NCBI RefSeq assembly: GCF_014200505.1
Contig: NZ_JACHBX010000003.1
Span: forward strand, 496,001 to 560,000
DNA length: 64,000 nucleotides
Reading direction: 5' to 3'
Source of the DNA: Massilia aurea
GTDB taxonomy: Bacteria > Pseudomonadota > Gammaproteobacteria > Burkholderiales > Burkholderiaceae_D
In this document: piece after piece, positions 1 through 7,549 of the stretch
Position numbering within the stretch: position 1 is the stretch's first letter
How the letters are laid out: each line of letters opens with the position of its first letter
Notes under the pieces: generated by a model
Told to the model about the DNA's origin: nothing
Database searches by the model: none
Seen by the model: the letters and a program-made list of their open reading frames with translations, nothing else
Translations under genes and position numbers: made by a program

Positions 1-390
1 TCAGAGGGCATCAAAATATTAAAGTCGCATTGGGAGTTCATACGTCGATATATGGAGTCAGGGCCAGAAGCAGTGACTGGTCAAGTTGAATTTTGTCTTC
101 CCATCAATAATAGACGTGAATCCCTTCGTATCGCAACCCGGCGTTTATTTGGGGAAAGCGATGGTAATGGGATGCGGGCTTTTCCGATAAATATTTTGGG
201 CCTGGTGTTCTACACGATTGTATGGCCGTTTCGGTTCATTGCAATGATTACTAGTAAATTGCCACGTTGGCCAGCAGACATCGAGTCTGCATCAGCCATC
301 GAAATTGGTGATCCGTACGCGATTGTCGGAACGGCGACAGGCCATCGGACCAGTCTGTATCCTGAAGCGGTTGTTGAAGAGCATGATTGA
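1..390 (+). CDS. DUF6708-like membrane protein, copy 1 (5' end outside window)
   Basis: The reading frame is open from base 1, so the gene starts upstream of the window; the ATG at 52 is only an internal methionine. The visible 129 residues match the C-terminal third of the intact neighbour at 419-1441 (shared blocks HWEFIRR, QFCLPI or EFCLPI, PFRWIAM or PFRFIAM, SKLP.WPA and DGDPYAI or IGDPYAI). One hydrophobic segment around bases 180-250 is the likely third membrane helix. Base composition is more AT-rich than in copy 2. It is the first of three tandem paralogs. The family name DUF6708 is recalled from the pattern of the intact copy and was not searched. Function is unknown; such proteins are often found near type VI secretion genes, but nothing here proves a role. 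Confidence 0.7.
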   Translation, partial: SEGIKILKSHWEFIRRYMESGPEAVTGQVEFCLPINNRRESLRIATRRLFGESDGNGMRAFPINILGLVFYTIVWPFRFIAMITSKLPRWPADIESASAIEIGDPYAIVGTATGHRTSLYPEAVVEEHD

Positions 391-418
391 AGCAACCACT
401 TAAATAAGAGAAAAATTC

Positions 419-1441
419 ATGGATTTCGCAGGCCTTATTGGACAATTTCGTGTCAACCGCTCCCTGACCGAACAGGAAAGGCAGCTCCAGCTTCATCAAA
501 AGCAGCGTCTTGATATCGAACCGCATTACCAGATGTGCGTTATCGACATGAACGCCACTTATCTCGAATCGGTCGACAAGTGGTATGGCGACAAGGGCAC
601 CATTACGGGAGTCACGCTGACAATCATCAGCATGCTCGTGGCCCTTTTTGCGGGCCTGCTGCACAGCTCGCTGACCAGGGAAACAGCAGGCATCAACAGC
701 AACGACATGGGCATCCTGATCTTCGATGCGGTGCTGTCCTGTCCGCTGATGGCGCTTGCGATCTGGAACCTGTCGAAAGATGCGTTCTCGTACACTCACT
801 ATCCCCTGCGCTTTGATCGCACACACCGCATGGTGCATGTGTTTCGCAAGAACGGCTCGGTGCTGTCGCTGCCGTGGGACCGGATCGTTTTCACGATGAG
901 CCCGGTCGACCATGTGTACAGGTATTTCAACATCCTGGGCCATGCGATGGCGGACGACAACGTCACCATCCAGGAAAGTTTCGCCTTGAGCGTATCGGAG
1001 GTTGGCACGCCCGAAGGCTTGACCGTCTTGCGTTCGCATTGGGAATTCATCCGTCGATTCATGGAAGACGGCCCAGCCGCCGTCATCGGGCAAGTGCAAT
1101 TCTGCCTGCCCATCAAAGTGCGGCATGAGTCCCCCTGGTTTGGCGTGCAGCGCCTGATGGCAGGCGATGTCGGCACGCCAATGATGTTCCCATTGCTGGT
1201 GTTCAACTTGGCGTTCAGCGCGCTTGTCGTACCCTTTCGATGGATTGCCATGCGCACCAGCAAGCTGCCTCACTGGCCAGCCGAGATAGAAGCCGTATCG
1301 ATGATTGAAGATGGCGACCCATACGCCATCGCCGGGAAGGCAAATGGTGACCGGATCAGCCTGTTCCCCGTAGCGGCTGAGGCGGCCGGCGTCCGGTTCA
1401 CCGGCCCACCAAAAAATCCGCTGGCACCAAGAACCGAATGA
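419..1441 (+). CDS. DUF6708-like membrane protein, copy 2 (intact)
   Basis: A 340-residue protein starting 28 bp after copy 1. Residues about 62-84, 98-117 and 255-277 are hydrophobic and look like three membrane helices. Between them lies a soluble region with the block PLRFDRTHRMVHVFR (about 129-143), typical of what I remember as DUF6708. No signal peptide is seen. The tail ends RFTGPPKNPLAPRTE, and this tail recurs as an isolated remnant at 3144-3194. Copy 2 is clearly more GC-rich than copies 1 and 3, so the copies have different histories or amelioration. Tandem paralogs of this kind are typical of immunity or adaptor families that diversify, but that is inference; no function can be assigned from sequence alone. 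Confidence 0.8.
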   Translation: MDFAGLIGQFRVNRSLTEQERQLQLHQKQRLDIEPHYQMCVIDMNATYLESVDKWYGDKGTITGVTLTIISMLVALFAGLLHSSLTRETAGINSNDMGILIFDAVLSCPLMALAIWNLSKDAFSYTHYPLRFDRTHRMVHVFRKNGSVLSLPWDRIVFTMSPVDHVYRYFNILGHAMADDNVTIQESFALSVSEVGTPEGLTVLRSHWEFIRRFMEDGPAAVIGQVQFCLPIKVRHESPWFGVQRLMAGDVGTPMMFPLLVFNLAFSALVVPFRWIAMRTSKLPHWPAEIEAVSMIEDGDPYAIAGKANGDRISLFPVAAEAAGVRFTGPPKNPLAPRTE

Positions 1442-1447
1442 AACGCG

Positions 1448-1669
1448 ATCCAGTACCGCGAGCGCGTGGTGCTGGACGGGATGGACGGCTTTCGCCGGCG
1501 CGTTGCTGCCCTGCCGTCGAAACCGTCGGTGATGCTGGCCGTGGGCGAGCTGGAACAACCGTCAATCGCAAACGGCCCATTACAGGGCCGTCACGCCATC
1601 GCCGCCGCACGCCACATGGTGGACAACGCGCGCGAACTCGGCGAGGGGCTACAAAAGGCCAGTACATGG
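1448..1669 (+). pseudogene. Duplicated 3' fragment of the downstream esterase gene
   Basis: This stretch aligns without gaps to 3841-4062 of the intact esterase at 3247-4155 (constant offset 2393), e.g. YRERVVLDG and ANGPLQG in both. It lacks the signal peptide, the nucleophile motif GHSYGG and the C-terminal histidine block, so it cannot encode a working enzyme. It begins a few bases after the stop of copy 2 and stops just before copy 3. The likely cause is unequal recombination or deletion in an ancestral repeat made of the DUF6708-like gene followed by the esterase. A short open frame runs through the fragment to about 1741 but has no separate support as a gene. Confidence 0.75.
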
Positions 1670-1751
1670 GGTATTCTGGAAAATCAACGCTATTTGAATA
1701 TGACAAAAGAACAATTGCAATTAACATTAGTGCTTGAATAAGGTATGAGCC

Positions 1752-2839
1752 ATGGATTTCGCAGGCTTAGTCGGAAATTTTAAAAAAATCGCCAGTTAAC
1801 TGAGCAAGAAAAAAGCCACCGACTTCATCAAAGCAAGAAAATCGATATCGAACCACATTATCAAATGAGTGTGATCGAACTGAATTCAGCATATTTTGAA
1901 TCCGTTGATAAATGGTACGAATCAAAAGGTACCATTACGGCAGTTAGCTTGACAATAATTGCCATGTTCACTGCAGCATTTGCGGGTCTTTTACATGTTG
2001 CGCTCACACGTGAAAATTCTTCTGGCATCAGCAGCAAAGATTCAGGCATCTTGATTTTTGCTGCGATAATTTTTCTGCCGATTCTTGCATCAGCAACTTG
2101 GTTGTTGTTCAAGGATTCTTTTTCTTTTACACATTACCCATTGCGATTTGATCGAAAAAACCGAATGGTATATGTGTTTCGCAAGGATGGCTCTGCACTA
2201 TCAATCCCATGGGTTAAAGTGATTTTTACTTTAAGCCAAGTGGATCAAGGATATAAATTTTTCAATATACTGGGGCATGCGATGGCTGACGATGGCGTCA
2301 CCATCAAGGAGAGTTTCTCACTGAGTGTTTCTTCTACTGGCGATACCGATGGATTGGCAGTATTAATTTCGCACTGGGAATTCGTCAGGCGCTATATGGA
2401 AGATGGGCCGGATGCGGTGATAGGACAAGTGAAGTTCTGCCTGCCCATCAAGATGCAGCGAGAATCAGCTTGGTTCGGCGCCCAGCGTCTGATGATCAGA
2501 ACCGCTGGGGCGCCGGTAATGTTCCCCGTGCTTGTGTTCAATTTGGCGTTCAGTGCGTTGATTATTCCTTTCCGTTGGATCGCGATGCGCACTAGTAAAG
2601 TGCCGCACTGGCCAGCCGAGATCGAGGCCAAGTCGATGATGGCGGATGGCGACCCTTACGCCATCACAGGAGCCGGAAACGGTGACCGGATCAGCCTGTT
2701 TCCCGCAGCGGCTGACGCCATGGGTGTAAGGTTTACCGGTCCTCCGGGCAATCCGCTTACGCCTGGAGCTTCTCCTTCGTCGGCCGATTCACCACAACGA
2801 CAGAATGTGCCATCTGCCAGGCCTACCCTAAAGAAGTAG
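1752..2839 (+). pseudogene. DUF6708-like membrane protein, copy 3 (frameshifted near N-terminus)
   Basis: The start ATGGATTTCGCAGGC is identical to the start of copy 2, but translation hits TAA after 15 codons. The tract at 1782-1788 has seven A residues; eight would restore a frame that aligns with copy 2 residue for residue (FKKNRQLTEQE against FRVNRSLTEQE) and joins the long open frame that runs to 2839. That frame keeps all three hydrophobic segments and the conserved blocks, and adds a Ser/Pro-rich tail of about 25 residues. The ATG at 1865 opens a 324-residue version lacking about 38 N-terminal residues. This could be a real pseudogene, an assembly error in a homopolymer, or slippage-controlled expression. 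The gene is AT-rich compared with copy 2. Confidence 0.75.
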
Positions 2840-3143
2840 CGGCCATGCTCGAGCAAGTGCCAATGAATAACGCGCTTGTCTGGTGCATGCGGTAGGGCAT
2901 ATTCAGCAAACATGTCGTTGCGCTGCTCGCGCAGCTTGATTGATACTGGTGACGGGCCGACGCAAACAGGCATCCATCGCCAAAAGAGCGCTACACGGCT
3001 GCAACGTCATGTCGGCAGGCCGCTCTCGCTGAATCAGCCAATGTGCTCGGCGCTGCGAGGGGGGCAGGACCCAGCCGCCACTATCCCTGCGTTTAGACCG
3101 CAAACGGCGAACGGTACTATCGGTTCGCGAGAAAGGCTCTGCT
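2840..3143. other. Intergenic stretch, no gene recognised
   Basis: No open frame on either strand here resembles a protein I recognise. The stretch separates copy 3 from the remnant tail and the esterase gene, and probably contains decayed sequence from the repeat rearrangements. Confidence 0.5.
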
Positions 3144-3194
3144 GTCGCCCGGTTCACCGGACCACCAAAAAATCCGCTGGCACCACGGGCCTGA
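3144..3194 (+). pseudogene. Remnant 3' tail of a fourth DUF6708-like copy
   Basis: The frame reads RFTGPPKNPLAPRA and then TGA, nearly identical at DNA level to the end of copy 2 (about 1396-1431). Nothing of the rest of the gene is attached. It shows that a DUF6708-like gene once stood directly upstream of the esterase. Confidence 0.7.
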
Positions 3195-3215
3195 CGAAAG
3201 GCGTCGTGCGCTATT

Positions 3216-3232
3216 ATGAGAATAATTCTCAT
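3216..3232. promoter_or_regulatory. Fur box
   Basis: ATGAGAATAATTCTCAT is a perfect 8-1-8 inverted repeat that matches the Fur operator pattern of GATAAT-type repeats. It lies 14 bp before the ATG of the esterase gene, so Fur-Fe2+ binding would cover the transcription start region and repress when iron is plentiful. A TATTAT hexamer at 3212-3217 could be the -10 element. Confidence 0.75.
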
Positions 3233-3246
3233 TTGAAGCCAGGCGC

Positions 3247-4155
3247 ATGATTGCCCTTCCCCTCCCAGTCAGTTCTCCATCCCGTCGCCGCGTGTTGGGG
3301 GCAGCCGCACTTGGCGCCATGACGATGCCATTTGCCCGTGCAGCTAACCTCTGGCAACCCGCCACACTGCAGCAGGCCCGGCAACTCGACATCACCTCAC
3401 CCATCACCGGCCAGACCTACCGCATCTTCATCAGCATCCCGACCACCCCGCCGCCATCTGCTGGCTACCCGGTCATCTACGCGCTGGATGGCAACGCGAC
3501 CTTCCCGACACTGGCGGTGATGGCGCGCACGATTCTGCCGCGGGGGGCTGCGCTGCCCGTCGTCGTCGGCATCGGCTATCCGGGCGAGTTCGATTATGGA
3601 ATGGGGCGCGGGCGCGACTATACGCCGCCTTCGGGCGCGGACGGCCCCGCGAAGGAAGGCGGCGCCGACCTGTTCCTCGACTTTATCGAACGCGAACTGA
3701 AACCGCTGATCGCGACGATGGCGCCGCTCGATCCGGCGCGCCAGGCGCTGTATGGCCATTCATATGGCGGCCTGTGCACATTGCACGCGCTGTTCACGCG
3801 CCCGGCAATGTTCCAGACCTGGCTGGCGGCCAGTCCATCGATCTGGTACCGCGAGCGGGTGGTACTGGATGGCATCGACGGCTTCAAGCGGCGCGTTGCC
3901 GCCCTACCCGCGAAGCCGTCCCTGATGCTGGCGGCGGGCGCGCTGGAACAACCGTCCACCGCGAACGGCCCGCTGCAGGGCCGTGACGCCATCGCCGCCG
4001 CACGCCGCATGGTGGACAACGCGCGCGAGCTGGGCGAGCGGCTGCAAAAGACCAATACGCTGGCGCGCGTGCAATTCCACCTGCTGACGCACGAGGACCA
4101 TGGGTCTGCAACCTTCCCGGCCATGGCGCGTGGTCTTGAATTTTTCCTCACCTGA
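3247..4155 (+). CDS. Exported alpha/beta hydrolase, IroE/Fes-like siderophore esterase
   Basis: A 302-residue esterase-D-type protein. The N-terminus has SRRRVLGA followed by a hydrophobic stretch ending FARA, a probable Tat signal (about 1-32), so it should act in the periplasm. The nucleophile elbow GHSYGG is at about 170-175 (Ser172), and a C-terminal HEDHGS block supplies the likely catalytic histidine. Length and motifs fit periplasmic ferric-siderophore esterases such as IroE, which hydrolyse trilactone siderophores to release iron. The Fur box directly upstream supports an iron role. It stands alone: no siderophore synthesis or transport gene is adjacent. A general carboxylesterase of the same fold is the alternative. 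The gene's 3' part is duplicated at 1448-1669. Confidence 0.75.
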   Translation: MIALPLPVSSPSRRRVLGAAALGAMTMPFARAANLWQPATLQQARQLDITSPITGQTYRIFISIPTTPPPSAGYPVIYALDGNATFPTLAVMARTILPRGAALPVVVGIGYPGEFDYGMGRGRDYTPPSGADGPAKEGGADLFLDFIERELKPLIATMAPLDPARQALYGHSYGGLCTLHALFTRPAMFQTWLAASPSIWYRERVVLDGIDGFKRRVAALPAKPSLMLAAGALEQPSTANGPLQGRDAIAAARRMVDNARELGERLQKTNTLARVQFHLLTHEDHGSATFPAMARGLEFFLT

Positions 4156-4294
4156 CCTGAAGCGTAAAAAAATACCAATTAATTGTGCAGTAGTGCGACT
4201 TAGCCAACCAACAATATTGCCAAGACCCTGCTAGCCTGACGATCCCGGTGCCTCGCTGCGCCAGCCGCCGACCCACTCATGGGCACGATCGACA

Positions 4295-6322
4295 ATGACT
4301 CTTTCCAGACCTCTCAAAATTACCGGCTGGATCTTGCTGGCCATCACCGTGGCAGTGATCCTGTTCCTCATGCTGTTCGACTGGAACATGCTGCGTCCCT
4401 ATATCAACCGCAAGGTGTCGGAAACGACCGGGCGTGAATTCGCGATCCGTGGTGACCTGGACGTCAAGTTCCAGCGTGATCGCAATGGTGAAACGGGCTG
4501 GCGGCGCTTCGTGCCGCAGCCGCATATCACGGCCGACAATGTCTACATGAGCAATCCTGCCTGGAGCACGGTCGGCACGCAGATGGCCGCCGCCCAGCGC
4601 ATCGAAGCCGGCGTGCGCATCCTGCCACTGCTGACCAAAGATGTCGTGATCACCGACCTGCGCCTGGCCAATCCGGACATCGCTGTCCAGCGCCGCGCCG
4701 ATGGCAGCAATTCGTGGACCTTCAAGGACAACGGCCCCTCCGAATGGAAGGTCGATCTGCAGCGCCTGGCCTTCGACAGCGCCAAGGTGCGCTATGTCGA
4801 CGAGCCGATGAGCCTGGACCTGCGCGCCACGGCCGACTCGATCAAGGGCGGCGAAACCGCCTCCACGGCCGCAGGCGTGCCGCCGTATGGCCTGGCATTC
4901 AAGCTGGCCGGCACCTATAACAAGGCGAAGATCACCGGTGGCGGCAAGGCCGGTGCCGTGCTCTCGCTTACCGGCGACAACACCAGCTTCCCGATCGAAG
5001 CCGAAGCCACGGCCGGCGAAAACAAGCTCGGCCTGCGCGGCATCATCCGCGATCCGCGTTCGCTGTCGGGCTTTGCCCTGCAAATGCAACTGGCCGGCGC
5101 CAGCATGGCCGACCTGTACGGACTGACCGGCGTGCTGCTGCCGGAAACGCCGCCGTATGCTACCAAGGGCACCTTGCTGGGCAAGAAGGACGGCGACTTC
5201 TGGACCTTCACCTATAAAGACTTCACCGGCAAGGTCGGCGCCAGCGATATCGCCGGCACGCTCGCCTACGCCCAGCGCAAGCCGCGGCCGCTGCTGACAG
5301 GCGCGCTGACATCCAAGCAACTGCGCCTGGCCGACCTGGGCCCGACCGTGGGCGCCGATACGGGCGAAGGCACCAAGGCCGCGGGCAAGGTCCAGGCGCC
5401 CGCGCCGGGCAAGGCCCTGCCTGTGGACCAGTTCAACACGGCCAAATGGGGCGCGCTCGATGCCGAGGTCAAGTTCACCGGCAAGCAGATCCTGCGCACG
5501 GCCGACATTCCGCTGCGCGATATCGAAACCACGATCCGCATGAAGGACAAGGTCCTGACGTTGACCCCGCTGAGCTTTGCGCTGGCGGGCGGGCGCATTA
5601 CGTCGAACATCCGCCTCGACGGGCGCGAGAAGGTGCTGGATGCATCGGCCCGGCTGGCGGCGCGCGGCGTGAAGATCCGCGAACTGTTCCCCAAGCTGCA
5701 ATCGATGCAGGCAACCTTTGGTGAAATCAATGGCGATGGCGCGCTGGTCGGCAAGGGCAACACCGTGGCCGCCATGCTGGGCACGTCGCAGGGTGAGATC
5801 AACGCCGTCGTTACCGAGGGCACGGTCAGCCAGTTCGTCCTCGAACTGGCCGGCCTGAACGTGGCCAACGCCGTCTACGTGAAGATTTTTGGTGACAAGC
5901 AAACCATGCTCAATTGCGTGGCGGCGACCACCACGGTGCGCAATGGCCGCGCGAACATCGATCGCTTCGTGCTCGACAGTGAAGATGCGGTGGTGAACGC
6001 GACCGGCTATGTCGACCTGGCGACCGAGAAGCTGGACGTGGACGTGCGGCCAAAAACCAAGGGTGCGCGCATCCTGTCGCTGCGCACGCCGCTGTATGCG
6101 CGTGGCACGTTCAAGGATCCGAAAGTGGGGCCGCATGCCGGGCCGCTGGCGCTCAAGGCCGGCGCAGCCGTGGCGCTGGCAGCGATCAATCCGCTGGCCG
6201 CCCTGCTCCCGTTGATCAACGTCGACAAGGCGCCCGATACGAACTGCGGCGCCGAGATCAGCGCCGCGAAAGAACCACCAAAGGTGAACGGTAAGGTCGC
6301 GCCGAAGATCAAAGGTAGTTGA
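4295..6322 (+). CDS. AsmA family protein
   Basis: A 675-residue protein with one N-terminal membrane helix (about residues 9-31) followed by a long periplasmic region. The segment after the helix (NRKVSETTGREFAIRGDLDV) is the typical AsmA opening, and the C-terminal part, rich in beta repeats (VNATGYVDLATEKLDV, RPKTKG), matches AsmA_2. AsmA-like proteins are large beta-groove proteins that bridge inner and outer membrane and are thought to move phospholipids or affect outer-membrane biogenesis. The ATG at 4295 places the membrane helix immediately at the start. Its last 14 bp overlap convergently with the end of flgL, so the two transcripts run into each other; it is not part of the flagellar operon. 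Confidence 0.85.
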   Translation: MTLSRPLKITGWILLAITVAVILFLMLFDWNMLRPYINRKVSETTGREFAIRGDLDVKFQRDRNGETGWRRFVPQPHITADNVYMSNPAWSTVGTQMAAAQRIEAGVRILPLLTKDVVITDLRLANPDIAVQRRADGSNSWTFKDNGPSEWKVDLQRLAFDSAKVRYVDEPMSLDLRATADSIKGGETASTAAGVPPYGLAFKLAGTYNKAKITGGGKAGAVLSLTGDNTSFPIEAEATAGENKLGLRGIIRDPRSLSGFALQMQLAGASMADLYGLTGVLLPETPPYATKGTLLGKKDGDFWTFTYKDFTGKVGASDIAGTLAYAQRKPRPLLTGALTSKQLRLADLGPTVGADTGEGTKAAGKVQAPAPGKALPVDQFNTAKWGALDAEVKFTGKQILRTADIPLRDIETTIRMKDKVLTLTPLSFALAGGRITSNIRLDGREKVLDASARLAARGVKIRELFPKLQSMQATFGEINGDGALVGKGNTVAAMLGTSQGEINAVVTEGTVSQFVLELAGLNVANAVYVKIFGDKQTMLNCVAATTTVRNGRANIDRFVLDSEDAVVNATGYVDLATEKLDVDVRPKTKGARILSLRTPLYARGTFKDPKVGPHAGPLALKAGAAVALAAINPLAALLPLINVDKAPDTNCGAEISAAKEPPKVNGKVAPKIKGS

Positions 6323-7532
6323 ATAGCGACAGGCCCGACATCGTCTTGAACGACATCTGCGCCGCCTGCAGCGTCATTTGCTGCTGCGAGAAGTCCGAGA
6401 TGGCCTTGACGGTGTCGAGGCCTACCAGGTCGTCGAGCGTGGAGGCGTACTGGATATCCAGGTCGTCGCCGGTGCTGTCGAGGTAGTCAAGTTCTTTCAT
6501 GTGCGCGCCGACCGATGACTGCACCGTCAGCACGTTCTCGTGCGCGTTCTTGAGGTTATCGAGTGCCGTATTCAGGCCATTGGTCAGCGCCGCTTTGCCG
6601 GTCGAGCCTTCGCCCGCCAGTCGCAGCGTGGAGATCAGGTCAGTGACCGTCGTAAACACGGACTGCTTCTGGCTCGGCTCAATGCTGAAAGTATCATCTT
6701 GTGCTGGTGCGCCCTTGATGTCAAAGGCCATCCCATCGATCTCGATCTGATTGCCGTCTTTGTACGGCAAACCCTGTTTGTTGGCCACGGGGCCATCCGG
6801 GTCCTTGGTATTCACGGAATACGTCGTTACCGGCGGCGTGGTTGCGCTGACGGCGAACTTGATCTCGTATTTCGTGCTGGTCAGTGCATTGCGGTCCACG
6901 ACCGAACCGGACGAGATCAATGCCGCCCCGGTATTGTTGGCCCCGGCCTGGGTCTGGAACGTCCCATTGCCTGTGGGGATCGCTTCAAAAATGGCGCTGC
7001 CCGATGCCGACAGCGGCAGCTTGCGCGAATCGCTGACCTGCAACTGACGCACGCCCTGGTCACCCTGATAGGTGGCGCCGCCTGGAGAGCTTGTGAACGG
7101 CTGAGTGGTGGTCTTGTAGCCCGAGAACAGATAGCCGCCCGCACCGTCGGCGGTATTGGCCACGCCCAGCAGGTCGGCCAGCCGGCCTTCGAGTTCGGTG
7201 GCCAGCTTCTCGCGATCGCTCGGCAGCATCGTGGCATTACCAGCTGAGACGGCCAGCGTCTGGATGTCCTGCAGCAAGTCACCTGTATTCTGCAGCGTCG
7301 ATTCCACCTGCGCCAGCGACGACTTCGCGCTGTTGCGGTTAGTGGCGAACTGGGCATTGATTTCCTGCGACTGGCTCACTTCGAGCGCGCGCGCCGAGGC
7401 GACCGGATCGTCGGCGGCGGTGAGCAGGCGGCGGTCGGTCGACAGCTGCATCTGCGTGCGCGCGAGCGCGCCTTGCAGCGTGTTGAGCTGGTTGGTCGAA
7501 GTTGCATACAGGTTCGCGGTACTGATTCGCAT
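6309..7532 (-). CDS. flgL: Flagellar hook-filament junction protein FlgL (HAP3)
   Basis: A 407-residue protein with a flagellin-like N-terminal coiled coil (MRISTANLYATSTNQLNTLQ) and a C-terminal coiled coil ending MSGLSLFNYL, both typical of FlgL. The central part is the variable domain. FlgL sits between FlgK and the filament. It starts 17 bp after the flgK stop, so the two are one transcript, probably driven by the sigma-28 site before flgK. FlgL is exported with the help of FlgN, encoded at the other end of the locus. The 3' end overlaps the convergent AsmA gene by 14 bp. Confidence 0.95.
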   Translation of the reverse strand: MRISTANLYATSTNQLNTLQGALARTQMQLSTDRRLLTAADDPVASARALEVSQSQEINAQFATNRNSAKSSLAQVESTLQNTGDLLQDIQTLAVSAGNATMLPSDREKLATELEGRLADLLGVANTADGAGGYLFSGYKTTTQPFTSSPGGATYQGDQGVRQLQVSDSRKLPLSASGSAIFEAIPTGNGTFQTQAGANNTGAALISSGSVVDRNALTSTKYEIKFAVSATTPPVTTYSVNTKDPDGPVANKQGLPYKDGNQIEIDGMAFDIKGAPAQDDTFSIEPSQKQSVFTTVTDLISTLRLAGEGSTGKAALTNGLNTALDNLKNAHENVLTVQSSVGAHMKELDYLDSTGDDLDIQYASTLDDLVGLDTVKAISDFSQQQMTLQAAQMSFKTMSGLSLFNYL

Positions 7533-7549
7533 GATGTTCTTTCGCTACG

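Noticed and set aside
1438..1741. The open frames across the esterase fragment as a separate small gene.
   Set aside because: The homologous stretch is an internal piece without the catalytic serine motif, start signals or a family-like C-terminus.
2876..3250. Overlapping short frames on both strands before the esterase.
   Set aside because: They have no ribosome site or protein-like pattern and cross the remnant tail and the Fur box.
4277..6136. A 619-codon open frame antisense to the AsmA gene.
   Set aside because: Antisense shadow; the AsmA frame has a proper membrane anchor and family blocks.
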